A stretch of 24,213 nucleotides of DNA from Terriglobia bacterium (GCA_020072905.1 JAIQGB010000017.1:1-24213), one strand, 5' to 3'. Shown: positions 7,069 to 15,985, counted from the stretch's first letter. Notes: generated from the sequence alone by a model not told the origin. Translations and numbers: made by a program.

Positions 7069-8151
7069 CTACCCGACACGGGGCCCATTCTCTGCCGGCC
7101 ACGCCCGCCGGAAGAACCGCAGCCAATTGCCGTGCATCACCGCCTCGACGTCCACTTCCGCGTAACCTCGCCGGCGGAGCAATTCCGGAATCCTCTGCAA
7201 ATCAACGATTGTGTCCAAATCATGCGGTGACTGCTCGCGGCCGAATCCGCCATCGAGATCGCTTCCAATGGCCGCGTGCCGGGCGTTGCCGGCCAACTGG
7301 CAAATGTGCTCGATATGGTCGGCAACCCTGTCGAGGCTGACCAAGGAGTTGTCGGTGACGAGCGGAATATAGCCTGGATAAAGCATCCAGGAATCGAAGG
7401 CCGTGCCGATAACGGCCTCTCGCGCGATCAAGGCGCGAATCTGCTCATCGGAAAACTGCCTATCGCCAGGAATCAGGGCGCGGCAGTTGTTGTGGCTGGC
7501 GAGCACCGGACCCTTGAACTTTTCGAGCGCTTGCCAGAAACCCTCCTCCGAAAGATGAGTCATGTCCAGCGCCAGTCCCAGGCGGTCCATCGCGGCGAGC
7601 AATTCGACACCCGCTACACTCAGGCCGCCTGTCGCTCCGGTCCCGTGCGCGTAGGCGCTTTTGCCATAGTGGGCCAGGCCCACCACGCGCAACCCATCGT
7701 CCCACCACTCGTCAAGCTGACGGGCAGAAAGAATCGGGTCTGCGCCCTCCATGCTGAGGATGAATCCTAGCGGGCAGGTGAGGCCCTTGCCGGCTTGCCA
7801 CTCACCCAGATGGGATTCAATCTCCCTCCAGGTCTTCAGCATGCGCAAGCGACCCTGCTCCTCTTGAAGGCGATAGTACGCAAGCTGGCCCCGGGCCATG
7901 GCGCAGGCGATTTCCTGATTCCGGTAGTCGAGCTTGCTGTCACCCAGGTCGGCGATGCGAGCCAGCACGGTGGCAAGGCAGATGACGACTTCAGCTTTCC
8001 GCATCTCCGGCAGGGAGACGGTGTTGGCGCCGCGGTAGTCCTCCTTCATGCCAGCTTCCTGGCGGCGAATCTCCGCAACCGGAATCGTCAGATCGCGATT
8101 CCAGTTGAGGGCATTCCACGCCAGGTCGAGATGAGCATCAACCACCAGCAT
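7069..8151 (-). CDS. Membrane dipeptidase family protein (peptidase M19)
   Basis: This 360-aa zinc dipeptidase is of the renal dipeptidase family, which hydrolyses dipeptides including D-amino-acid-containing ones. The metal ligands expected from that family are in place: H7 and D9 (DAHLD), E135 (SMEGADP), H199 (DMTHLSEEG) and H220 (ASHNNCRAL), with RQFSDEQI and GSDLDGG (about 297-302) following. There is no obvious signal peptide, so it is probably cytoplasmic. GAGGGA upstream of ATG 8151 supports the start. It lies 47 bp downstream of the broken EamA gene on the same strand and probably shares its transcript. Confidence 0.93.
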   Translation of the reverse strand: MLVVDAHLDLAWNALNWNRDLTIPVAEIRRQEAGMKEDYRGANTVSLPEMRKAEVVICLATVLARIADLGDSKLDYRNQEIACAMARGQLAYYRLQEEQGRLRMLKTWREIESHLGEWQAGKGLTCPLGFILSMEGADPILSARQLDEWWDDGLRVVGLAHYGKSAYAHGTGATGGLSVAGVELLAAMDRLGLALDMTHLSEEGFWQALEKFKGPVLASHNNCRALIPGDRQFSDEQIRALIAREAVIGTAFDSWMLYPGYIPLVTDNSLVSLDRVADHIEHICQLAGNARHAAIGSDLDGGFGREQSPHDLDTIVDLQRIPELLRRRGYAEVDVEAVMHGNWLRFFRRAWPAENGPRVG

Positions 8152-8198
8152 CGGGTTTCCCTCGCTTTGCCAAAAGGTACGCGCGCGCGATTGCGCCG

Positions 8199-8871
8199 TT
8201 ACCCCTCAGATCCCTTCGCCGGCGTTTCGCGATCCCAGACCGTGACCAGCAGTGTGCTCCCCAGCACCAGGATTCCGCCCACAATTGCAGCCAGCCTCAG
8301 GCGCTCGCCCAGCCAGAGCGCCGCAATCGGCAGTCCGAAGAAGGTAATGAGGTAATTGGACAAGCCCGCCTGATTGGCGTCGAGATGCGTGAGCGCCTTC
8401 AGGAAGAGGACCATCGAAAGATAATTGTGAAACACGGTGAGGAGCGCCAAGCCGGCCCAGGTCCGCAACGTGAAATACGGAATGCGCTTAAATACGTCTC
8501 CTTCCGTAACGAACATGAGAGGAGTCATTAGAACGAACATGGCCAAGTAAGAGAAGAACAGCATCTGCAACGGTGAATATCGTCTCAGGACCCCCTTGCC
8601 GTAGGTGTTATAGAATGCGCTACCAAACATGCCGGCAAGGATAGAGCATTAGCGTCGCAAGCGTCATCGGCCCCCATACGGTGAAGACGGGGCCCACCTG
8701 ATCTTGCACCAGCTTGACGCAGGTGAATTGCAGAGCCCACATCAGGTTGCAACTGAATAGCAAGAACCACGAACGCCAGCGGCTGTAAATTGGGGATGGG
8801 GCGGCCGGGATTTGGACCTGAGACTCCATGTTCACTTCAACCGTCGCGGGCAGTGTATGGATGAACGGCAT
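8199..8871 (-). pseudogene. EamA/DMT-family permease, disrupted by internal deletion and frameshift
   Basis: Two reading frames encode opposite ends of one drug/metabolite-type permease. The first (8871 to 8620, 83 aa) holds the N-terminus and first helices (SWFLLFSCNLMWALQFTCVKL) and ends abnormally at LYPCRHVW. The second (8630 to 8199, 143 aa) begins inside the second EamA repeat (GSAFYNTYGKGVLRR) and continues through the last helices. The frames differ by one. Together they give about 226 aa against about 300 for the family, so about 70-80 codons from the end of the first repeat are missing. The start ATG (8869-8871) overlaps the stop of the upstream dehydrogenase (TAATG), so the gene was translationally coupled. 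The substrate is unknown. Confidence 0.75.
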
Positions 8872-9950
8872 TACTGCGACAAGGACGATATGCGCGGGAT
8901 TTTCGATCTGCCGCCTGCCGCTCGCCGGGAGTCGTCCCCCACGCCTTCAGGATACTTCAGCGCCAGGGCGCGGATGTCATACGTGAATTCCAGGAATGAC
9001 TTTTCCCACCGCTTGGCGGAGGCGGACGAGTATCGGTAGAAACCCCGGGCATTCGAGACACCCCGCGCGCCCGACGCCACCAGGTCGCTGATCAGGGGCG
9101 GCACTTTGGTCGAGCGACACAGGTCGGGCAACAAATCCTGCATCACGGTTTCATAGGCGGGGATGCCGGTAAGATCCAGGTAACGAAAGGGGCCGGCAAA
9201 AGCTATCCAGTATCCGAGATCGTTGCGCAGCGATCGATCCACGTCCTCGATCGTGGCGTAGCCCGACTCCACCAGATGGAAGGCTTCGCGCAGCAGCGCA
9301 TACATGCAGCGGTTGGCGATGAACCCGCGGATATCGCGGCGGACGATGGATGCCTCCTTGCCCCAGAGCCTCGAAAGCTCCCGCATGCGTTCCGCATTCA
9401 GCCGGTCGGTTTGCGCCCCGCAGATGATCTCCATGAAGCGCGTCACGTGAGCCGGCTCAGCCCAGTGCATCCCGAGGATTCGCTCCGGGTGGGCCGTGCC
9501 TTTCTGCAACAACGAGATCGGGATAGCGGAGGTGTTACTTCCGATAATCGCGGTAGCCGCCACCTCGCGTTCCACTCCGGCAATGACCTGCTTCTTGGCG
9601 TCCGGATTCTCAGTAATGGCCTCGATGATGATTTGAGCGTGCTGGAGGGCGTGATAGGTCTCCGCAACCTCGAACCGGCGTAAGATGACGGAAGGCTCGC
9701 CTGCGAGCAACCCCTCCGCCCGCATTTCCTTGAGCAGCTTGTGTAACCGCCGCCGGGCCGTCTGCCGCCTTCGCGGGTCCGCCTCCACTCCTACCACGGG
9801 ATGCCCGGCCGCGAGTAGGCATGTCGCGATGCTCGTCCCCATCAGTCCCAGGCCGATCACTCCGACGGGGATACCGGTCGTCGCGCCCCGGCGGGTGAAA
9901 AGGTTTCCGGAAGACGCCTTTTCCCTCACAAGTGCCCGATGTGAATGCAT
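8871..9950 (-). CDS. 3-hydroxyacyl-CoA dehydrogenase family protein
   Basis: This 359-aa NAD-dependent dehydrogenase is of the 3-hydroxyacyl-CoA / 3-hydroxybutyryl-CoA type. The Rossmann domain has GLGLMG (33-38) with an acidic E56 after the second strand, which favours NAD. IIEAITE (108-114) and SNTSAIPI (138-145) follow. The catalytic His-Glu pair is visible as H162 (GMHWAEPAHV) and E174 (RFMEII). The C-terminal helical domain includes GFIANR and an LDLTGIPAYE segment. The about 26-residue extension before the Rossmann fold is unusual but short. The start overlaps the end of the upstream fragment by 25 bp, and the stop overlaps the EamA start, so these genes form one minus-strand operon. 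The substrate may be a hydroxyacyl or related polyol compound. Confidence 0.88.
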   Translation of the reverse strand: MHSHRALVREKASSGNLFTRRGATTGIPVGVIGLGLMGTSIATCLLAAGHPVVGVEADPRRRQTARRRLHKLLKEMRAEGLLAGEPSVILRRFEVAETYHALQHAQIIIEAITENPDAKKQVIAGVEREVAATAIIGSNTSAIPISLLQKGTAHPERILGMHWAEPAHVTRFMEIICGAQTDRLNAERMRELSRLWGKEASIVRRDIRGFIANRCMYALLREAFHLVESGYATIEDVDRSLRNDLGYWIAFAGPFRYLDLTGIPAYETVMQDLLPDLCRSTKVPPLISDLVASGARGVSNARGFYRYSSASAKRWEKSFLEFTYDIRALALKYPEGVGDDSRRAAGGRSKIPRISSLSQ

Positions 9951-10684
9951 ATCCTGAGCCTCGATGCAGCCTTACTGAACGTGTCCATGGGCGGCAGCGG
10001 TTCGCCCTCCTGATGGCGGGCGAAGAAGCCGCGGAATTTCTCCTGCATCCTCCGCCAGTACTCATATTCCGCGTCCCATCGGCCGAGCGCTGTGCCCAGC
10101 CGGTAGGGCGTGTATTCCGCCAGCCAGGCGGTGCGATAGTCGGTTCGCAATTCCGTAATGGCGTCCATGAGGTCGGGCAGACGCCCGTGATCCGCGTACA
10201 CGACTTCCGATTCCCAGTCATACCACAACTGCTCCCCGCTTAGCTTCGGGCCCAGTTCTTTCCATCGCTCCGTCATCTCGAGCGCATAGAGGAATTTCAG
10301 TGCGGCGAAGTTCAGAAGGCGCGCGCCCACCAAGTGGCTTTGAAGTTCTCCGAAGTTGGGCTGAAAGGCGAGCGCGCGCTGGAGATGTTCGTCCGCAGTT
10401 TCGGCGTCGAGGCGCGTCAATCGCAAGTCCTCCCGACGCTCCGCCGACCGCTGCAACGCCGCCGGCTCGAAGGGGTCGCGCCAAACTTCCAGTTGCGTGC
10501 TCTGGCCCAGAACTTTCTGCAGATGGTTTTCCGCTTGATCCAGAAGGCTGAGCGCCTCCGCCACCTCGCGCGCGATCGAGGCCGGATACCTCATGCGCGC
10601 ATAGTCCGAGAAGAACGCACCGCGGTCCACGGGCGCCGATTGCCATGCCGCCACTACGCCATACGCCATCGCCGGCCAAGCCAT
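9926..10684 (-). pseudogene. Glycoside hydrolase-like protein (probably GH20 type), C-terminal fragment
   Basis: This 252-aa frame reads WPAMAYGVVAAWQSAPVD, then FFSDYARMRYP, then a long helical region rich in Leu, Arg and Glu (LVGARLLNFAALKFLYALE; WLAEYTPYRLG; WDAEYEYWRR). It resembles the region after the catalytic barrel of bacterial family 20 hexosaminidase-like proteins as I remember them; no search was possible. No catalytic Asp-Glu pair or signal peptide is present, so the barrel would have been lost. The frame begins abruptly at 10684 next to a gene-free stretch, which fits a 5' deletion. The last residues (SRLRICIHIGHL) overlap the dehydrogenase start. If not GH20, it is an orphan helical protein. 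Confidence 0.5.
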
Positions 10685-12098
10685 ACGCAGGATGGTCTAC
10701 GCGCTATCAGTCCAAACGGAATTGATCAGGCCGAGAGCCTTCGATTTTCGTCCGGCAATCAGAAAGGTGTCGAGATTGTCGAAGGTCTGGGATCGGCAAT
10801 AGCACGATCCGCCGCGCGATGCTTCCAAAGATCCGCCGTGTCAGATAACTCTCCGCCAGGAATAGCCAAGAGGACCGGGCGTGCTTGACCAACCGGCCAC
10901 CGGTTCTCCCCATCGTTGCTCCAAGCTTGCCGGTGACCAGCTGTCTCAGACAATCGCGCGCCGGTAATGCCCGTCGCGAGAATGATTTGCCTCCGATTCG
11001 ACAGATCGGTCTTGCCTTGTCGGGGGGCCCTCCTACAAATGACTCTCCGACCCAAGGCGCCGCTCACTTGGTCGCCTATGTTCTAGCTGGAGAGGTGGCC
11101 ACTTGGACTCGTTAGCTATCGCTTCGTTAGGCGTTGGACCGATTCCTGGTGTCGCCAACTCGGAAACTACCCCAATCGCTTGAGGCTCCTCATCCGGCGT
11201 CAGGTGCCACTTGGCCTGAAAGTCGGCATTTCGGAGTGGTAAAAAACTCTTTGCAACGGGCACCCAGAAGGTCGATCAAGATACGGAGCACATTTGAGAA
11301 ATCCTCGGCAAGTGACCCCACGCCATCCGAATACCCGCAAGAGGATCCAGCCGTCTCTCATGTTGGCTGTACCAAAGGGTATCTGCTGCGCCTCCCGCAA
11401 CAGACTGGCCCATCATGGACGTTCCACACCACTTTCTGCAGTACCAAAGGATTCCTTTGGGACAGTAAAAACAAGTTGTCAGCCGTGATGAAGAATCAAA
11501 TGGATACAGACGCACCCTACGCGACCCTTTGATTCAGCCAGGACATCGGAGGCCAGGAGCGTGCCGTGCAACCGCCTGCGCTATTGATGGCGACCAGAGG
11601 ATTCCTAAAGGGTGGGGTGTTCCACGGGGGTGATCGTTGGTTGACAGTTGGGAGCGGCTGGACACGAACAGCCAACCGCGCTCCGCTGGGATCACCTCCG
11701 AGAACCAGACTTCGGGATAAGAATGCGCGGAACCGACGGTGTGATGCTGCTGGGCAATCCTAAACACCGTGGCGTTACACAGGGGCTATATTGGCCGGCG
11801 GCCATTTTCCGGGAGGCCGACTTATCAGGCGGAATCCTTAACAGCGCCGGAACCACTGAGCGACCGCAAATTGTTGTGAGACCAGCGCGCAAATTCCTCC
11901 GTGAACAACCGGAGAGTAAGTTCGGTGTGAGCGACGACTCGACCGCCGGGCCAGGTCGTCAAACAGAACGACGTGATTCATCCTTCGCCGGCATATATCC
12001 CCCTGGATCCGACGAATCAAATCTCACAGCCTCAAGCTATGATATAGACTCTCAGTACCATTGCTGCAAGAACTCGGACAGGTCATCCCGGGAGGTTC
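10685..12098. other. Gene-poor stretch, no recognisable coding region
   Basis: In 1.4 kb I find no frame with family motifs on either strand. The open frames present (for example 11134-11532 and 11648-12286 on +) have composition typical of non-coding DNA. The small palindrome CCAAAGG-ATT-CCTTTGG lies at 11444-11460. A TATGAT at 12038-12043, about 55 bp before the ceramidase-like gene, could be a -10 box, but no good -35 is visible. The 5' truncation of the neighbouring hydrolase fragment suggests this is the scar of a deletion or an old insertion. Confidence 0.55.
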
Positions 12099-13481
12099 AT
12101 GAGCCAAATGCGAAGACCGACTATGGAGCCGGGAGAATACTTGTGCAGGACTCACCCCGTGAGAGTCCTGTGCATACTTCACTTGCTGCTGTTTGGCGCG
12201 GCTCTGGGCCGCGCGCAGGACGTGCGGGCGGGATACGCGAAAGTCGATGTCACGCCTGCCGGCCCCGTGATGCTCGGCGGTTATGACTTGCGCGGCGCAC
12301 CTTCGAACGGGATTTGGGGAAAGGACCGCTTGTACGCCCGCGCCCTAGTATTCGAAGCCTCCGGCGTTCGCGTGGCTTTTGTCGAGGCCGACGTCATTGA
12401 GATCCAGGGGCACGACCTTTTCCGCCGCATGATCTCGGACGCGACGGGCATTCCGGTAGCAAACATCCTTCTGGGCGATGCTCACAATCATGCCGCTCCC
12501 TCCCCGAATGCCGAGACCAAAACCGAGTGGGACCGCCAATTCACGGAGGGGCTGGTGAAAGCCGCTACCCAAGCCGTGGCCAACCTGCAGCCCGTGCGCG
12601 TCGCTGCCGGGACGGGATATTCGCGGATCGCCATGAATCGGCGTCAGGTAAAGCCCGCCGACGGGGACTCGACGTTGACCTTTGATGAGAACCACGTCAG
12701 TCAGACCTTTGGTAAGCACAAGACGGATCATCCGGTTTTGATCCACGAGTTTGGGGGCGTGGTGCGGCTGGGCGCGAACCCCCTGGGACCGATTGACGAC
12801 GCGGTGCAAATCGTACGAGTGGACACAGCGTCGGGCCACCCTCTGGCAGTGATGATTCACTACGCCTGCCACGGGACGTCGCTGGGAGGGCGCAACAGCA
12901 AGATCTCAGGCGAATGGATGGGACGCATGCAAGAGTACGTGGAAAAGCAGTTTCCGGGTCTGGGCGCCATCTACCTGCAAGGGGCCGCGGGCGATATCAA
13001 CCCGCGCGTCGTGGGTGGCCTGGACGGCAACCCGGAAAACATCGAAACCACCTGGGCGCTCGGTGAAGAGGTCGGGCGCGAAGTGGCGCGCGTGTACCGG
13101 CAGCTCTCTCCCGAGCCTTGGGTCAAGCCCTCCGTTCAGGTCGAAACGACTGAGATCCTTTTGCCCCGGTGCTATCGGGAGCTGTTTCAGGACTTCTCCG
13201 CCACCGCTGTCAAGGTTCCCACGACCATCGTCCGGATCGGCGACTTGATGTGGACGACCTTTCCCGGCGAGATGTTCAGCAACATCGGGAAACAGGTCAA
13301 AGCTGCTTCGCCGACGACCCACGCATACCTGATGGGCTACACGAACGGGTACATTGGCTATTTCCCGGAGCAACGGGCCTATGCGCAAGGTGGGTACGAG
13401 GTGGCCGTCACTCACCTCGACCCGGCCTCTGAAAACATCTATTTGCGGGAGCTGGCCCGGCTTCTGATGCGATTCAAGTAG
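12099..13481 (+). CDS. Neutral/alkaline ceramidase-like secreted hydrolase
   Basis: This 460-aa protein is related to the N-terminal domain of neutral/alkaline non-lysosomal ceramidases. A signal peptide is visible (VRVLCILHLLLFGAALGRA, cleavage near 39). The catalytic domain begins GYAKVDVTPAGPVMLGGY. Candidate zinc ligands align with the family: H129/H131 (GDAHNHAAPS), H258 (YACHGTS), E391 (TFPGEMF) and Y418 (GYTNGYIGYFP). QGAAGDINP (293-302) is also a family motif. Ceramidases are longer because of a C-terminal domain absent here, so the substrate may be another amide. Proteins of this type are common in Acidobacteriota and Planctomycetota. GGAGG (12091-12095) is only 3 nt from ATG 12099, so ATG 12108 is equally possible. 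Confidence 0.88.
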   Translation: MSQMRRPTMEPGEYLCRTHPVRVLCILHLLLFGAALGRAQDVRAGYAKVDVTPAGPVMLGGYDLRGAPSNGIWGKDRLYARALVFEASGVRVAFVEADVIEIQGHDLFRRMISDATGIPVANILLGDAHNHAAPSPNAETKTEWDRQFTEGLVKAATQAVANLQPVRVAAGTGYSRIAMNRRQVKPADGDSTLTFDENHVSQTFGKHKTDHPVLIHEFGGVVRLGANPLGPIDDAVQIVRVDTASGHPLAVMIHYACHGTSLGGRNSKISGEWMGRMQEYVEKQFPGLGAIYLQGAAGDINPRVVGGLDGNPENIETTWALGEEVGREVARVYRQLSPEPWVKPSVQVETTEILLPRCYRELFQDFSATAVKVPTTIVRIGDLMWTTFPGEMFSNIGKQVKAASPTTHAYLMGYTNGYIGYFPEQRAYAQGGYEVAVTHLDPASENIYLRELARLLMRFK

Positions 13482-13853
13482 GTTGGAGGAGCTGCGGGAA
13501 GCCACTCCCTCGGGCCTGCAAAGTGATGTCCGCCTGGAAGACTTTGAGAGGCACAAGGGCGCCCTACGCAGCGCTTTGGTGCTAGTCATGAGGGCTCCCT
13601 GCCTTATCGGAAAGGAAGAGTCTTGTTTTCCGACCAGAGGCCAGGTCATCAAAGCATTGTTTCGGGTAAGCCCACAATACGACCAGGTGCCTGTCGACAT
13701 CAGAGGGGGGCCAAAGGGCATTGGGATTGTCTCCGAGTCGGCGACTATTCAGCCGGAAGCTGTCAATCAGGCACGTTTGGCGTTTATGCCGGTATACGCC
13801 AAGGTGATTTCGTCAGCGAATGAGACTGCCCCTTCGGCCGTTTTGGGAAAGTG
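13482..13853. other. Intergenic region after the ceramidase-like gene
   Basis: No gene, RNA or clear terminator is visible in these 372 bp. The plus-strand frame starting at 13483 is open but has no family motifs, and its second half is antisense to the SnoaL-like gene. Confidence 0.5.
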
Positions 13854-14279
13854 CTATCGCGTTCCGGGCAGGGGTTGGTCGCTGTTCCAGATATCGCGGG
13901 CGATCTTCCAGGCGCCGTCTGACTGGCGCTGGTACACGGTAATGTACTTGCCGCTGTCGTCCATGGGGCCACCACCGGCCCTGGGGATTAACGTGATAGT
14001 GTAGCGGCCACGCTCAAAGGCCCAATCAGCGGCAACTCGAACCTCGTCGACGGAAAGGCTGAACTGGGAATCGAATAGATTCAGGAAGCCTTGGCTCCAC
14101 CCTCGGACCGCAGTCTTGCCGACGTTGGTCGCAAAGGGAGGAGGCATCTGGACGCCGTCGTCGGTGAAGCAGGCCACCCAGGCATCCACGTCGCCAGCGT
14201 TCAGGGCGGCAACGTGCCTGTCGCGCAACCGGTCGATCCCGACCTCGTCAACACGGGCGCTTGTTTTTTTATCTGCCAT
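13854..14279 (-). CDS. SnoaL-like / DUF4440-type protein
   Basis: This 141-aa protein has the NTF2-like cone fold signature: an N-terminal helix (IDRLRDRHVAALNAGDVDAWVACFTDDGVQMPP) followed by beta strands and YQRQSDGAWKIARDIWNSD. These proteins act as small-molecule isomerases, polyketide cyclases or stress-associated binding proteins. The substrate cannot be read from the sequence. AAGGAGA 10-15 nt upstream of ATG 14279 supports the start. It is divergent from the sigma-factor gene and may be in the same regulon, since the two share a 108-bp intergenic region. Confidence 0.85.
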   Translation of the reverse strand: MADKKTSARVDEVGIDRLRDRHVAALNAGDVDAWVACFTDDGVQMPPPFATNVGKTAVRGWSQGFLNLFDSQFSLSVDEVRVAADWAFERGRYTITLIPRAGGGPMDDSGKYITVYQRQSDGAWKIARDIWNSDQPLPGTR

Positions 14280-14343
14280 ATTCGCGTTCTCCTTGTCTGT
14301 GAGTGGACCCCCTCGTGTACCACGGTCCGTATTGGATACCCGG

Positions 14344-14374
14344 ATGTGTAACGAACAGCCTACCCGTTACACAT
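14344..14374. promoter_or_regulatory. 10-bp perfect inverted repeat before the sigma-factor gene
   Basis: ATGTGTAACG (14344-14353) is the exact reverse complement of CGTTACACAT (14365-14374), with an 11-bp spacer. The half-site centres are 21 bp apart, two helical turns, as expected for a dimeric repressor or activator site. It lies 13 bp before the sigma-factor ATG (14388), inside the 108-bp divergent region. An RNA hairpin that hides the ribosome site is the alternative. Confidence 0.6.
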
Positions 14375-14387
14375 TAAAGGTGTGTTG

Positions 14388-14933
14388 ATGGACATTGAAC
14401 TGAATGATGCTGAGTTAGTGCGGCAAATCGGCTCCGGTAGGGACCGTGAAGCCGAAGCCGAGCTGTTCCGCCGGATGGCTCCGCGCATTCGACTCTATGG
14501 TTTACGTCACTTACGAGACGAACACGCCTCGGAGGACCTTACGCAGCAAGTTCTTATCACCACGCTGGAAGCTCTAAGAGCGGGTCGCCTGCGTGAACCG
14601 GAGAAGCTCGCATCTTTCGTGCTGGGAACGTGCCGGATGACGGTGCTCAACCTGCGCCGCGGCGCTCAAAGAAAAGAACGCCTGCTCCAACAGTTTGGGG
14701 CGGACCTACCGGCACCGGCCCAGAGGCCGGAGCCACGCCTCGATCATGATCAGCTCAGGCGCTGTGTGCAGAATCTGAAAGAGCGCGAAGGCGCGGTTGT
14801 CGTCATGACTTTCTATGACGAGCAGACCGGCGCGGATGTCGCCAGTTTCCTGGGCGTTTCTGAAGCCAACGTGCGGGTGATTCGCCATCGGGCGATTCAC
14901 CAACTGCGCGATTGTATGGGGGTGGCAGAGTGA
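14388..14933 (+). CDS. ECF-type RNA polymerase sigma factor
   Basis: This 181-aa sigma-70-family factor has only regions 2 and 4. Region 2 includes LFRRMAPRIRLYGLRHLRDEHASEDLTQQVL (about 26-57), the -10 binding and core-binding part. Region 4 has a helix-turn-helix near residues 145-178 (GADVASFLGVSEANVRVIRHRAIHQLRDC). I chose ATG 14388 because AAAGG (14376-14380) lies 7 nt upstream; GTG 14382 and TTG 14385 precede it in frame. The stop overlaps the GTG of the zinc-finger gene (GTGA), a classic sigma/anti-sigma coupling. The inverted repeat at 14344-14374 is probably its operator. Confidence 0.9.
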   Translation: MDIELNDAELVRQIGSGRDREAEAELFRRMAPRIRLYGLRHLRDEHASEDLTQQVLITTLEALRAGRLREPEKLASFVLGTCRMTVLNLRRGAQRKERLLQQFGADLPAPAQRPEPRLDHDQLRRCVQNLKEREGAVVVMTFYDEQTGADVASFLGVSEANVRVIRHRAIHQLRDCMGVAE

Positions 14934-15538
14934 GGATTGGAAACGAGCGTGACCCAGTGAACTGCTCAAATCCCATCGACGCGGCAGTCCTCGCCGACTA
15001 TTGGCTCGCCGCGCTGGCAGATCCCGAAGCAGAAGCCGTCGAGGAGCATCTGCTCGACTGCGACCGATGTGGGGCGCGGCTCCGCGAAGTGATCGCACTT
15101 GCCGAAGGAGTCCGCAACTTGGCGCGCGAAGGATGTCTGCGAATGGTTGTCAGCGATGCATTTCTTAAGCGTGCCGCAGAGGAGGGCTTGCGTGTCCGTG
15201 AGTATGCCCCTCCACCTGGAGGTGGCGTCCAGTGCACCGTCACAGCCGAAGACGCCATTCTCATCGGGCGCCTGGCCGCGAACCTGAGCGGGGCAAAACG
15301 CGTCGATCTCTGCATCTGCGACGAGCACGGTGGCGAACAACTCCGGCTGCCTGACATCCCCGTTCATCCCGGGGCAAGCAGTGTTGTCTACCAGGAGTCG
15401 ATCACATACGCGAAGGCCGCGCCGACGAACACGATGATCGCGCGTCTAGTCGCCTTCGATGAAGCAGGCGGCGAGCGTCTGCTCGGCGAATATACGTTCA
15501 ACCACAGGCGCTCCTTGCCCGGCCCGGGTGCTGGGTAG
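14930..15538 (+). CDS. Zinc-finger anti-sigma factor-like protein
   Basis: This 202-aa protein has an N-terminal ZAS-type zinc motif, HLLDCDRC (His-x3-Cys-x2-Cys, near residue 40), as in anti-sigma factors. A helix (REVIALAEGVRNLA) and a beta-rich C-terminal domain without a membrane segment follow. It is therefore a soluble anti-sigma that probably senses a cytoplasmic signal through its C-terminal half; the ligand is unknown. The GTG start (14930-14932) overlaps the sigma stop and has GGGGGTGG just upstream. An in-frame TTG at 14912 would add six residues. Confidence 0.8.
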   Translation: MRIGNERDPVNCSNPIDAAVLADYWLAALADPEAEAVEEHLLDCDRCGARLREVIALAEGVRNLAREGCLRMVVSDAFLKRAAEEGLRVREYAPPPGGGVQCTVTAEDAILIGRLAANLSGAKRVDLCICDEHGGEQLRLPDIPVHPGASSVVYQESITYAKAAPTNTMIARLVAFDEAGGERLLGEYTFNHRRSLPGPGAG

Positions 15539-15771
15539 GCAGTCTGACAGCCGAATATCCCCGGTCATCTTCCCCGTGCGACGCCTCAACAGTGGGCGGT
15601 GCGGCAAGTCATGGCAGCTTGCGATCATCCGTGTGAGCGCAGCGCCGGCTGCTCCTAGAATTGATCTCGTTCCTCTGCCGTCAGCGGACGAGTCACGGCG
15701 CACTCGGGAACTACACGCCATAGAGGTTCTTCGTTTCATTAATGGTCAGCGGTCATGGAGGGCCGCTTGCC

Positions 15772-15975
15772 GTGAAGAAGAACCACTCGCCACAGAGGAA
15801 ACGGAGGGCTCCGAAGGCGATACTCCGGTTACCCAGTCTGGACCACGCGAAGGCCGCCGTCCTCAAGAGCCTGACCAGCCCAGATGCCCCGCGCGGCTAC
15901 CGGCACGCCATCGACGAGTTCATCGATCCGCAGGGGTCATGCTTCTGCACACGGGCCATATTGGACCTTACATGA
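15772..15975 (+). pseudogene. Tyrosine-type integrase, N-terminal remnant
   Basis: From GTG 15772 (GGAGGG 11 nt upstream) the frame reads KKNHSPQRKRRAPKAILRL, then DHAKAAVLKSLTSPDAPRGYRHAIDEFI. This strongly resembles the SAM-like N-terminal domain of site-specific integrases frequent in soil bacteria. Similarity stops near 15927, where the expected core-binding domain is replaced by PQGSCFCTRAILDLT and a stop at 15975. The catalytic domain with its RHRY residues is absent. It is a broken integrase and the only phage- or integron-like recombinase trace in the window. Confidence 0.6.
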
Positions 15976-15985
15976 AAGCACTTTT

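Noticed and set aside
11648..12286. 212-codon plus-strand frame
   Set aside because: It overlaps the signal peptide region of the ceramidase-like gene in another frame and has random-looking composition.
12906..13721. 271-codon minus-strand frame
   Set aside because: It is mostly antisense to the ceramidase-like gene and has no motif of its own.
13483..14004. 173-codon plus-strand frame after the ceramidase-like gene
   Set aside because: Its second half is antisense to the SnoaL-like gene and the first half lacks any family signature.
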